Assembly: GCA_027449025.1 (NCBI GenBank)
Contig: DAIDMK010000028.1
Span: 1-36,373, forward strand
Length of the DNA stretch: 36,373 nt
Source of the DNA: Lutibacter sp.
GTDB taxonomy: Bacteria > Bacteroidota > Bacteroidia > Flavobacteriales > Flavobacteriaceae
Reading direction: 5' to 3'
Made by a program: the position numbers and the translations under genes. The notes below the pieces were generated by a model. That model did no database searches and was not told the DNA's origin. It saw nothing but the letters and a program-made list of their open reading frames with translations. Positions 1 through 7,205 of this stretch are shown here, piece after piece (the first letter of the stretch is position 1; each line of letters begins with the position of its first letter).

Positions 1-40
1 TTTTTAAAAATAAAAGTAATACCCAAAATTGAATGGAAAT

Positions 41-76
41 AAAAAACCGCCTCAAATTTTAATAGTGAGACGGCTT
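41..76 (-). terminator. Probable intrinsic terminator of the AraC-type regulator gene
   Basis: An imperfect inverted repeat (arms 45-54 and 66-76, one internal mismatch in the main stem, AT-rich loop) is followed on the minus strand by a run of six U (complement of 41-46). It lies about 30 bases beyond the regulator's stop codon, in the right orientation to end its transcript. Confidence 0.55.
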
Positions 77-90
77 CCTTAACGCTCTGT

Positions 91-116
91 CCCCCTTCGG
101 GGGCTAGGGGGCAAAT
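91..116. repeat. Short G/C hairpin overlapping the 3' end of the AraC-type gene
   Basis: Positions 91-103 form a CCCCC-TTC-GGGGG hairpin, and a second G run follows at 107-111. The element abuts and overlaps the regulator's stop codon (104-106). It is strikingly GC-rich for this AT-rich window. Similar C-run/G-run hairpins are, from memory, common between genes in flavobacterial genomes. It may help termination or be a dispersed repeat. Confidence 0.4.
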
Positions 117-955
117 TGTTTCTTTCTATAATCCGAAGGTGTAACACCTTTTATCGATTTAAATTTTCTATTAAAATTGGCCAGATTGTTAAACCCAGAT
201 TTGTAGGAAATTTCGGTGATGTTTAAATCGTTATTTCGGGTAAGCAATTTACAGGCATTTCCAATTCTGATATCAATCAAAAAATTCACAAAAGTTTTGT
301 TGGTTCGCTGTTTAAAATACCTGCAAAAGGCATTGGGCGTCATATTCGCAATATCGGCAACATTGTCTAGGGTAATTTCGTTTTGAAAATTATTCATCGT
401 GTATTGAAAAATATCACTCATTCGTTTACCTTCATCCCCATCATATTTTTTTAGGTTTATCAACGATGACAATGTTTCTTTTTTGGCTTCTGAAATTAAA
501 GACAGAATAGTTAAAAATGAGGTAAATTGTTTATATTTTGAATAACTATCCATTTCTGTCAATAATTTGGAAAGTTCCGGTTTGTTGGAAAGTACCTCAA
601 AACCTAAAACAGCATCATAAAAAAAGTTGTTGAAATTTTCAAATTCGGGTAAATTAAAAAAATGTTCTCCGTAAGAATTTTTTGCAAAAAACAACGATAT
701 CATTACAGTTTCCTGCTCAAAAGCGGCGTCTCTTTTAAAAATATGAGGCAAATTTTCACCAATTACAAAAATGTCATTTTTTTTAAATTCTCCTACACAA
801 TCCCCAATAATATAAGTGCCCTCACCTTCAACAAAAACACTGATTTGAATTTCCTGATGTTGGTGCAGTTTTTCATAAAATGAATCTTCATCATATTTCT
901 GAATGAATAAAGTTACATTCTCAGGTTTCGGAATTTTAAATGGCAATACCTTCAT
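104..955 (-). CDS. AraC family transcriptional regulator (cupin + AraC HTH)
   Basis: This 283-residue protein has the classic AraC layout. A cupin-like sensor domain fills about residues 10-90, with a His-rich 'HQHQE' stretch near residue 31 and 'LPHIF' near residue 70. The C-terminal 95 residues hold the double helix-turn-helix, with 'NAFCRYFKQ' in the first and 'ITEISYKSGFNNLANFNRKFK' type spacing in the second. The gene is divergent from the aldehyde dehydrogenase at 1316. In Bacteroidota, AraC regulators of this size often sit beside hydroxyproline/2-oxoglutarate-semialdehyde catabolic genes, so it probably controls that dehydrogenase; that role is inferred from position. A TATTTTTG element at 973-980 on the minus strand fits a -7 box just upstream of the chosen Met. 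Confidence 0.9.
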   Translation of the reverse strand: MKVLPFKIPKPENVTLFIQKYDEDSFYEKLHQHQEIQISVFVEGEGTYIIGDCVGEFKKNDIFVIGENLPHIFKRDAAFEQETVMISLFFAKNSYGEHFFNLPEFENFNNFFYDAVLGFEVLSNKPELSKLLTEMDSYSKYKQFTSFLTILSLISEAKKETLSSLINLKKYDGDEGKRMSDIFQYTMNNFQNEITLDNVADIANMTPNAFCRYFKQRTNKTFVNFLIDIRIGNACKLLTRNNDLNITEISYKSGFNNLANFNRKFKSIKGVTPSDYRKKQFAP

Positions 956-972
956 ATCTGCTATATATGTAT

Positions 973-980
973 CAAAAATA
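973..980 (-). promoter_or_regulatory. Possible -7 element (TAnnTTTG) for the AraC-type gene
   Basis: The minus strand reads TATTTTTG here, which matches the Bacteroidota -7 consensus and would place the start of transcription about 10 bases before the start codon. I do not see a convincing TTG at the -33 spacing, so this is a half-match only. Confidence 0.3.
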
Positions 981-1188
981 AGCTATTTTTTAGGATTAAA
1001 CGATAAATATGAGGTAAAATACTATTATCAATAGATAAAATATAACTATTGTCATAGCTAAGAATGTATAAATTGGCAAAAGCTCGAAAAATAAAAGAAA
1101 CCATCGCCATTTACAGTTGATTTTTATCTTTGTTAGAGTTGGATAAAACACTAAATTAGTACTAAATATTAATTTGTAGTTTTTTAAT

Positions 1189-1270
1189 TTGGGTGTTACC
1201 GCAAGCGGTCGTGCTTTTGGCTTTATCTTTTTACCATGTAAAAAGGATATCGCCGCAATCACTAACACAA
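1189..1270. repeat. Structured intergenic repeat with two hairpins
   Basis: This segment holds two adjacent dyads: ACCGC-AA-GCGGT (1198-1209) and an ATCTTTTTAC-CAT-GTAAAAAGGAT hairpin (about 1224-1248, one bulged G), followed by 'CGCCGCAATCACTAAC'. I recall this arrangement as a dispersed intergenic element in Bacteroidota genomes, but this rests on memory. A 93-codon reading frame over it on the minus strand (996-1277) looks spurious. The rest of the 360-base gap between the two genes shows only a possible plus-strand -7 box (TATCTTTG, 1125-1132). Confidence 0.55.
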
Positions 1271-1315
1271 AACACAAATTCTAATAAACTAAAAAACGGA
1301 TAGAAAATAGAGCAC

Positions 1316-2899
1316 ATGATAACAGGAAAAAATTACATAGGAAATTTATTGTCATCCATAGGAAATAAGACTTTTAAAACCTTCAATCCACAAACCAACA
1401 CTGAAAATAGCATTCTTTTTAGCGAAGCTTCTGATGTTGAAATTCAACAAGCAGTTGAATTGGCAACTGAGGCGTTTGCTGTTTTTAAATTGGTTTCTGG
1501 CGTCAAAAAAAGTGATTTTTTAAATGAAATTGCCAATCAAATTGAAGCTTTGGGCGACGTATTGATAAAAACGTATTGCTCAGAAACAGGTTTGCCGGAA
1601 GACAGGGTGATAGGTGAAAGAGCAAGAACTGTTTTTCAACTTAGGTCGTTTGCTAATTTGGTAAAAGAAGGCTCATGGGTTGAAGCAACTATTAATAAAG
1701 CCGATTTAAACCGACAACCGATTCCAAAAGTTGACATTCGCAAAATGTTAATTCCAATTGGCCCAGTAGTGGTTTTTGGAGCAAGTAATTTTCCTTTAGC
1801 CTATTCAACGGCAGGTGGAGATACGGCTGCTGCATTTGCAGCTGGCTGTCCGGTTATTGTAAAGTCCCACCCTATGCACGCAGGAACAGGTGAGTTGGTG
1901 GCTTCGGCCATTATAAATGCTGCTGAAAAAACAGGAATGCCTAATGGGGTGTTTTCAAATTTAAACAGTAGCGGAATTGAAGTTGGTGTAACTTTGGTGA
2001 AGCATTCACAAGTAAAAGCAGTTGGTTTTACAGGCAGCGTACAAGGCGGTAGAGCTTTATACAACCTGGCTTCACAACGGGAAGAGCCAATTCCTGTTTT
2101 TGCCGAAATGGGAAGTGTAAATCCAGTAATCATTTTACCAGAAGCAACCAAAAGTAAGGGTGCCGATTGGGCAAAAACCTATGCGGTTTCAATTACATTA
2201 GGATCTGGACAGTTTTGTACAAATCCTGGTTTAATTTTAGGCATAAAAGGGAATGAATTAACAAATTTCATTACAAAATTATCAGCAGAAATTGTGACAA
2301 TTGAACCAACTTGTATGTTGCATCCAAACATTATTGGTGCTTTTGAAAGTAATAAATCAAAAATGTTAGCTCAAAAAGGATTGCAATCAACTGCAACTTT
2401 TAAAAAAGAAGTTTCTAAAAATTATGGCCGTCAGGCAATTACAACAGTTGAAGGCGTTACTTTTTTAGCAAATACAAATTTACATCAAGAAGTTTTTGGT
2501 CCTTTTTCAATGATAGTACAATGTGAAAATACAACACAATTGGAAAACATAATTTCTAATTTAGAAGGACAATTAACTGGCACTATTTTAGCTGAAAATG
2601 GGGAGCTTGAAAATTATGCAAATATTGTTAGCGCGCTTCAAAATAGGGTTGGCCGTATTATTTTTAACGGAGTTCCAACTGGTGTTGAGGTTTGTGACGC
2701 AATGGTTCACGGTGGCCCTTATCCTGCTTCAACCGACAGCAGGTTTACCGCCGTTGGAATAAATTCCATAAAACGCTGGGTTCGACCTTTTAGCTACCAA
2801 AGTTGGCCAAATGAGTTGCTTCCAAACGAATTAAAAAATGAAAATCCACTTGGAATTTTAAGAGTTGTTGATGGCAAAAGAACGACTCATAAACTATAA
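1316..2899 (+). CDS. Alpha-ketoglutaric-semialdehyde dehydrogenase (NADP+-type aldehyde dehydrogenase)
   Basis: This 527-residue aldehyde dehydrogenase belongs to the long NADP+-type branch that oxidises 2,5-dioxopentanoate (alpha-ketoglutaric semialdehyde) to 2-oxoglutarate, the last step of hydroxyproline and some sugar-acid catabolism. The catalytic Cys is C301 in 'GSGQFCTNPG' and the general-base Glu is E264 in 'FAEMGSVNP'. The Rossmann region contains 'FGASNFPLAYSTAGGD' and 'GFTGSVQGG'. Length and motifs match this branch, so I see no truncation. It is divergent from the AraC regulator and is followed 80 bases later by a remnant of a DadA-like oxidoreductase, which supports a hydroxyproline-pathway origin. 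Without the upstream enzymes, the exact substrate is inferred. Confidence 0.9.
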   Translation: MITGKNYIGNLLSSIGNKTFKTFNPQTNTENSILFSEASDVEIQQAVELATEAFAVFKLVSGVKKSDFLNEIANQIEALGDVLIKTYCSETGLPEDRVIGERARTVFQLRSFANLVKEGSWVEATINKADLNRQPIPKVDIRKMLIPIGPVVVFGASNFPLAYSTAGGDTAAAFAAGCPVIVKSHPMHAGTGELVASAIINAAEKTGMPNGVFSNLNSSGIEVGVTLVKHSQVKAVGFTGSVQGGRALYNLASQREEPIPVFAEMGSVNPVIILPEATKSKGADWAKTYAVSITLGSGQFCTNPGLILGIKGNELTNFITKLSAEIVTIEPTCMLHPNIIGAFESNKSKMLAQKGLQSTATFKKEVSKNYGRQAITTVEGVTFLANTNLHQEVFGPFSMIVQCENTTQLENIISNLEGQLTGTILAENGELENYANIVSALQNRVGRIIFNGVPTGVEVCDAMVHGGPYPASTDSRFTAVGINSIKRWVRPFSYQSWPNELLPNELKNENPLGILRVVDGKRTTHKL

Positions 2900-2978
2900 A
2901 TACTTTCTTATGAATTGTTTAAAATCATTATTAACATTTAAAATAAGAATCTAAAAGTTGACCCTCCCAAAAAAGAAT

Positions 2979-3086
2979 AGGTATGGCATGGGTTTTAGCT
3001 TGGCGCCGGTATCAGGTGAACTTGTAAGTGAGTTGATTATGGGAAATAAATCATCAATCAACCTTAATGAATTTAAAAGAGGTTAA
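2979..3086 (+). pseudogene. C-terminal remnant of a DadA-like FAD-dependent amino-acid oxidoreductase
   Basis: An open frame ending in TAA at 3084-3086 encodes 'RYGMGFSLAPVSGELVSELI' and then 'MGNKSSINLNEFKRG'. This is the typical end of DadA/D-amino-acid oxidase family proteins, where Gly-His/Tyr-Gly-Met, 'SLAP-xx-G' and 'LVSELI' close the FAD-binding fold. Only about 35 codons remain; an in-frame stop at 2952-2954 closes the frame upstream and no start codon or FAD-binding N-terminus exists. In Bacteroidota hydroxyproline loci, a D-hydroxyproline oxidase of this family commonly accompanies the neighbouring dehydrogenase. I read this as the stump of a deletion. Confidence 0.7.
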
Positions 3087-3109
3087 TATATTTTGGTTAC
3101 TTTTGAATC

Positions 3110-3580
3110 ATGAATTTTATCGAAATTTTAATAAAGCTTAGAAGAATTGTGCGTTCCGTAAACTTGGAAAGCAAACGAGTGGATAAAGAATTGGGCGTTA
3201 GCATTCCTCAATTGCTATGTCTTCAATTTTTGGCGGAACAAGATGAATTTAGGGCCAATGCTTCAAAACTAAAAAGCTTTTTAAATTTAAATGCCAGCAC
3301 CATTACTGGGATTATTTCTAGACTGGAGAAAAAAAACTTGGTTGTAAAACTCCCTAATTCAACAGACAAGCGAATTACCTTAATTTCTTTAACGGCTAAA
3401 GGAATGGCGCTTATCCATAATGCGCCAATCACTTTTCAGCAAAAATTAAGTGAAAAACTGCAAGCCCTTCCCCCGGAAAAACTTAAAACGATTATTGATG
3501 GCATTGATATATTAACCGATCTTATGGAAGTTGATGAAATTGATACTTCACCCATTATCACCTCAGAAGAATTTTTATAG
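3110..3580 (+). CDS. MarR family transcriptional regulator
   Basis: This 156-residue protein has the MarR winged-helix plan. An N-terminal helix region is followed by the recognition helix 'NLNASTITGIISRLEKKNLV' (about residues 63-82) and a wing with 'NSTDKRITLISLTAKG', the hallmark Asp-Lys-Arg motif. The C-terminal helices would form the dimer interface. Length is normal for the family. It starts 23 bases after the DadA-like remnant and has no intact partner gene downstream, so its target cannot be read from context. A TACTTTTG sequence at 3098-3105 resembles a -7 box but lies too close to the start codon to be convincing. Confidence 0.88.
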   Translation: MNFIEILIKLRRIVRSVNLESKRVDKELGVSIPQLLCLQFLAEQDEFRANASKLKSFLNLNASTITGIISRLEKKNLVVKLPNSTDKRITLISLTAKGMALIHNAPITFQQKLSEKLQALPPEKLKTIIDGIDILTDLMEVDEIDTSPIITSEEFL

Positions 3581-3969
3581 AAAATCTCAGCAATATATTA
3601 TTGATTTTCTCTAAAAACCGTTTCTGTAGAAATCATGAATATTGTGCATTTTTCCTGTTTTCCGCACTATTTTTGCCATACCAACTTAATCAACAGTATT
3701 TGCTGTGTCTATTATCGGGTAATTCATTCTCTTTTATAGCAGTGAATTTTAGGTTGTCCTTGTGTTCAATAACAAAAAATACTTCGGGGCTGTCCCAAAG
3801 CCAATGCTTATATCAATGTGAATATGAAAAGTGCGACTTAATTATAGAATTTTTTATAACATCGAAAGAGTAAAGGATGATTGTTACTTTTAGAGTCTTA
3901 AATAATTTAAAAAAATTATAATGGATAATTTATAAGTTCAAACAAACTTCCTTTTTATACAACATATAA
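3581..3969. other. Non-coding debris region without a supported gene
   Basis: I find no convincing gene in this stretch. A 90-codon frame on the plus strand (3601-3873) starts with TTG, is rich in Cys, Phe and Ser and resembles no family I know. Positions 3786-3800 read like the terminal repeat of some insertion sequences (GGGGCTGTCCCAAAG), but there is no transposase and no partner repeat. Together with the broken RhuM-like fragment that follows, this looks like decayed mobile or accessory DNA. Confidence 0.4.
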
Positions 3970-4176
3970 ATATTCAGGTTAATTAGGGAAGATACAGTTT
4001 GGGTTAGTCAGTCAGCTATGGCCGATAATTTTGAAACCACTAAACAAAATATAAATGATCATTTAAATAATATTTATAAAGATGGTGAACTTAATAAATA
4101 CGCAACTGTCAAAGAAATTTTGACAGTTCAACTAGAAAAACAAGAAGTTTATATTGCGGATTTAAAGAAAAATTAG
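3970..4176 (+). pseudogene. RhuM-family protein fragment
   Basis: The frame reads 'EDTVWVSQSAMADNFETTKQ' followed by 'NINDHLNNIYKDGELNKYATVKEIL', then runs to a TAG at 4174-4176. This matches the conserved N-terminal block of RhuM (virulence RhuM family) proteins, which carry E-x-VWL-x-Q, F-x-TTKQNI and HI-NI-x-EGEL. No start codon lies at the expected place (in-frame stop at 3967-3969), and the family's usual large C-terminal part is missing after about 60 residues. RhuM genes are common passengers near restriction systems and mobile DNA; their function is not settled. The fragment is a decayed accessory gene. Confidence 0.7.
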
Positions 4177-4240
4177 CTGTTTATATAAAGCGGCTATGTC
4201 CTAAAATGCTCTAAAAAATAATTCGAAAATTGGCAGTAAG

Positions 4241-4594
4241 CTAAATCAGTTCATTTTTTCTAAAATACAACACAATTGCCTCTTTCATAAGCACGGTTTG
4301 CTCCCCCGATTTTAGTGGTGGCAATTCTTCCAAAATTTTATAATGTGGCCAGCCATCATTGTCATAAAAGTCAAATTCGTAGTATCCAAAAGGCTCTAGC
4401 AATCGACAAATTGCAATGTGCATTAAATTTAATTTATCATCTTTTTTAAATTCTTTGGCGCCTTGCCCTAATTCCTGAACGCCTATTAAATAAATAATCG
4501 CATCTAAATTTAGGTCTTCTCCTTCGCTAAAAGTAGCTGACAATATGTTGAGAACCCGCTCCCAATCTTCCTTTAAATTTTTATCTCTTGACAT
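4241..4594 (-). CDS. Conserved hypothetical protein (Flavobacteriia type)
   Basis: This 117-residue soluble protein is acidic and has no signal peptide or membrane segment. It begins 'MSRDKNLKEDWERVLNILSA' and contains 'LDAIIYLIGVQELGQG', 'MHIAICRLLEPFGYYEFDFY' and 'DNDGWPHYK'. I recall similar short proteins in flavobacterial genomes but know no function. It is divergent from cvpA, with 64 bases between its start and the preferred cvpA start. A promoter with both -7 and -33 boxes on the minus strand (4616-4648) supports real expression. I cannot assign an activity. Confidence 0.75.
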   Translation of the reverse strand: MSRDKNLKEDWERVLNILSATFSEGEDLNLDAIIYLIGVQELGQGAKEFKKDDKLNLMHIAICRLLEPFGYYEFDFYDNDGWPHYKILEELPPLKSGEQTVLMKEAIVLYFRKNELI

Positions 4595-4615
4595 TTCAAA
4601 TCTTTAGTTAGTATG

Positions 4616-4648
4616 CAAATATACAAATCCATTCATGTATATTTACAA
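4616..4648 (-). promoter_or_regulatory. Bacteroidota-type promoter for the conserved hypothetical gene
   Basis: The minus strand has TATATTTG (4623-4616) as a -7 box and TTG (4648-4646) as a -33 box, 22 bases apart, which fits the flavobacterial consensus. Transcription would begin about 15 bases before the start codon at 4594. The element lies within the upstream alternative start region of cvpA, which argues for the later cvpA start. Confidence 0.45.
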
Positions 4649-4658
4649 AAATCATCCT

Positions 4659-5174
4659 ATGAATACATTTGATATTATCATCACTGCACTTTTGTTATTT
4701 GGTTTTATACGAGGCTTGTTTAAAGGTTTGTTTCTTGAAATCGCTTCATTTATTGCCCTAATTGCAGGAATTTATGGTGCCATGCATTTCTCCCATTTTA
4801 TCAAAGATTTGCTGACTCCCCGTGTCTCGTGGGAAGAAAAATACATTACATTGGTCTCATTCGCCATTACTTTTATGATCATCATTTTGGCAGTTACTTT
4901 GATAGCAAAGTTATTTACAAAAATTGCTGATTTTGCGAGTTTGGGTATCTTAAATAAATTGCTTGGCGGTATTTTTGGCGCTTTAAAAATTGGGCTTGTA
5001 CTAAGTGTCATTTTATTGATTTTTAGCAAGTTGAATAAAAAAATTCCATTTTTATCAGTAGAACAACAAGAAAATACTGTTTTATATGAACCTCTTAAAA
5101 ATCTAGCGCCAAATATCTTTCCTGATGTTGTAAAAGTTGAAGAACCAGAAGATGATAATAGTTTTTTTAACTGA
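4659..5174 (+). CDS. CvpA family membrane protein
   Basis: This is a small integral membrane protein with about four hydrophobic segments and the CvpA signature near the N-terminus ('FGFIRGLFKGLFLEIASFIA'). CvpA proteins are linked to colicin V production and envelope homeostasis, but their mechanism is unclear. I prefer the start at 4659 ('MNTFDIII', 171 residues) over an in-frame ATG at 4635: the upstream eight codons overlap the divergent promoter and the later start matches typical family N-termini. The C-terminal tail is acidic ('VEEPEDDNSFFN') and probably cytosolic. The TlpA-like gene follows after 53 bases and may be co-transcribed. Confidence 0.88.
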   Translation: MNTFDIIITALLLFGFIRGLFKGLFLEIASFIALIAGIYGAMHFSHFIKDLLTPRVSWEEKYITLVSFAITFMIIILAVTLIAKLFTKIADFASLGILNKLLGGIFGALKIGLVLSVILLIFSKLNKKIPFLSVEQQENTVLYEPLKNLAPNIFPDVVKVEEPEDDNSFFN

Positions 5175-5227
5175 TTTTCTGTAAGGATTTTAATTTTATA
5201 CGTCAACCTTTAAAATGTATTACATCT

Positions 5228-6355
5228 ATGTTGAATATTCACCGTCACTTTTTTATTTTATTCTTTTTTACAATCTTATTTATTAGTTGCACTTCCGAAA
5301 AAAAACCTTCTTTTACCATTGAAGGAAATATTTCAAATTTAAAGGAAAACTTCATTGTCCTTTCTGTAGTTGATGATATTCAGCAACACATCCTAACAGT
5401 TGTTGACACTATAAAAGTGACTGATTTAGGTGAATTTAAGTCGGATTATTCTTTAGAACCAAGCATTTACACCCTTACTTTTGACGGAATAAAAACAATA
5501 AATCTTGCAGTTGATAAAGGCCAACGTATTATTGTAAAAGGAACTTCATTGGATGATTTAAAAATCAGCGGTTCTGTAGATACCGATTTATTGATTGCTT
5601 ATGAAGCTTTTAGAATTGAATCTTTAGGCCGATTGGTAACTTCCGTTAGAAAAGAAATTAAAACCTTGCAAAACGATAGCGCAAACGAAGATAAAATTAC
5701 CGAATTAAGGGAGGTTGAAGTTGAAAACTATAAAAAGCATTTGAATGAATTAATGGCTTTTGTGAAGGAAAATATGGGGATCTCTATTGCCATTTACCCA
5801 ACATCCATCCGATGGAATGGTGAAGACAATTTGCCTTTTTTACAAAAACTGGTAGCTGAATTTGAAGAAAAAAATCCTGCCTTAAAAATTACCCAAAAGT
5901 TGAAAGAGAAATTATACCTGCTAGAAAAAACAAGTGTTGGGGGAACTATTTCAGGAATCGAAATGCCTTCTTCATCAAATGAGTTGATATCTCTTAATAG
6001 CATTCGCGCAAAATACACTTTAATTGATTTTTGGGCAAGTTGGTGCCCGCCGTGCAGAACGGAAAGTAAATTGCTTTATGCGTTATACAACACTTACCAA
6101 GCCAAAGGATTGGAAATTTACGGAATTTCACTTGATTCCAAACGTGAAAATTGGTTAAATGCCCTTGAAAAAGACAAAAGAATATGGACAAATGTGTCAA
6201 CGGTTCAAGGTTTCAAAACCCCTGTTTCTGTGGAATTTGGAATTACATCTTTACCCACAAATTTTTTGATTGATGGTTCCGGAAAAATTATTGCCGTAAA
6301 TATTCACGGACAACACTTGAAAGAAAAAATTGATGAATTGTTTCTTCAGAAATAG
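5228..6355 (+). CDS. TlpA-like thiol-disulfide oxidoreductase lipoprotein (DUF4369 + redoxin)
   Basis: This 375-residue protein starts with a lipoprotein signal ending in 'LFISC' (lipid-modified Cys21). A DUF4369-like beta-rich domain follows (about residues 25-130), then a helical linker, then a thioredoxin-fold domain from about residue 245. The active site is W272-C-P-P-C276 in 'FWASWCPPCRTES', and a cis-Pro loop 'TSLPTNF' lies near residue 343. Such proteins are common in Bacteroidota and act in the periplasm or at the membrane as disulfide reductases, often in respiratory or cytochrome maturation contexts. The partner is unknown here; the DsbD-like protein at 20197 could supply electrons, which is inference. 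The gene converges on batE with only two bases between stop codons. Confidence 0.9.
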   Translation: MLNIHRHFFILFFFTILFISCTSEKKPSFTIEGNISNLKENFIVLSVVDDIQQHILTVVDTIKVTDLGEFKSDYSLEPSIYTLTFDGIKTINLAVDKGQRIIVKGTSLDDLKISGSVDTDLLIAYEAFRIESLGRLVTSVRKEIKTLQNDSANEDKITELREVEVENYKKHLNELMAFVKENMGISIAIYPTSIRWNGEDNLPFLQKLVAEFEEKNPALKITQKLKEKLYLLEKTSVGGTISGIEMPSSSNELISLNSIRAKYTLIDFWASWCPPCRTESKLLYALYNTYQAKGLEIYGISLDSKRENWLNALEKDKRIWTNVSTVQGFKTPVSVEFGITSLPTNFLIDGSGKIIAVNIHGQHLKEKIDELFLQK

Positions 6356-6357
6356 GT

Positions 6358-7113
6358 CTAAATCTCTTTGATATCTGCGGCATTTACCCAGCCAGTTTTA
6401 CCGTCGGCAATTTTTATTTTTTTCCAGTTGGATAACGCATCCAAAACAGTCACTTTGGTTCCTTCATGAAGTTCAAAAACGGCTTCGCCATCTAAAGACG
6501 GGGAATTTTTTATCTCACTTTTTGAAGAAAAAATAATAGCATAGCTGCTTTTTTGCGTAGTTTCATAATTGCTGTAAGCGAAAACAACGGTAACTGTCAT
6601 CACAAGAACAGCAAAAATAGTGGTATTAAAATAAAATATTTTTCTTTTTGGAGCCTCTGAAAAATAATACAACAAAAATAGCATAGCTGCTAAAAATGAA
6701 GCTGAAACTGCTATAATTGCCCAGGTATTGTAGGTTAATTTTTGAATCACATTTGAAGAAAATCGCTGGAAAAATGTTTTGGGCAAATCTTCAATAATAT
6801 CAATGGTCATACGTTTTGCAAAAGCCAAGTTATTTGCAGCATCATGGTGCATTGGATTTAGTTTTAGGGTCTTTTCATAGTAATAAATGGAAGGCGCCAC
6901 TTTGTTCAATTTATAATAACTATTGCCTAAATTAAAAAATAATTCTTCCGATTCCAGACCACTTTTTTCAATGTTTAAATACAATTGCGTGGCTTTGGAA
7001 TATTGCCCATTTTTGTAGAAATTATTTGCTTTTGAAAATAATTCACTTGAGGTTTGCGCATTGGAAATGCCGCCAATAATTAACGCTAAAATAAAAACAA
7101 TTTTCCCTTTCAT
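6358..7113 (-). CDS. batE: BatE: TPR and SH3-domain membrane protein of the Bat operon
   Basis: This 251-residue protein has a signal sequence cleaved near 'ISNAQ', two to three TPR repeats (about residues 22-95, with 'LFFNLGNSYYKLNK' and 'SIYYYEKTLKLNPMHHDAAN'), two transmembrane segments (about 133-155 and 163-183) and a C-terminal bacterial SH3 domain ending 'GKTGWVNAADIKEI'. That layout is BatE. It is the last gene of the Bat operon, 92 bases after batD. Bat proteins were named for aerotolerance in Bacteroides fragilis; their molecular function is still unresolved. The junction in front of it looks like a degraded copy of the 95-bp repeat found at two other junctions in this operon. Confidence 0.88.
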   Translation of the reverse strand: MKGKIVFILALIIGGISNAQTSSELFSKANNFYKNGQYSKATQLYLNIEKSGLESEELFFNLGNSYYKLNKVAPSIYYYEKTLKLNPMHHDAANNLAFAKRMTIDIIEDLPKTFFQRFSSNVIQKLTYNTWAIIAVSASFLAAMLFLLYYFSEAPKRKIFYFNTTIFAVLVMTVTVVFAYSNYETTQKSSYAIIFSSKSEIKNSPSLDGEAVFELHEGTKVTVLDALSNWKKIKIADGKTGWVNAADIKEI

Positions 7114-7205
7114 CAGTATCGTTATTTGTTTTTTAATGGTCTTCTGGAATTCGCATATATCACCAATTTTCTTGTTAAGCTGGGCTATATTATGCTCATT
7201 TCATA

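Noticed and set aside
996-1277. 93-codon minus-strand frame in the AraC/dehydrogenase gap
   Set aside because: Its first half is translated from the two-hairpin repeat and the rest is an AT-rich hydrophobic run; no family resemblance.
3098-3105. TACTTTTG as promoter of the MarR gene
   Set aside because: It would start transcription at or inside the start codon and has no supported -33 partner.
3601-3873. 90-codon plus-strand frame after the MarR gene
   Set aside because: Starts with TTG, has no family resemblance, unusual Cys/Phe/Ser-rich composition, and lies in a debris region.
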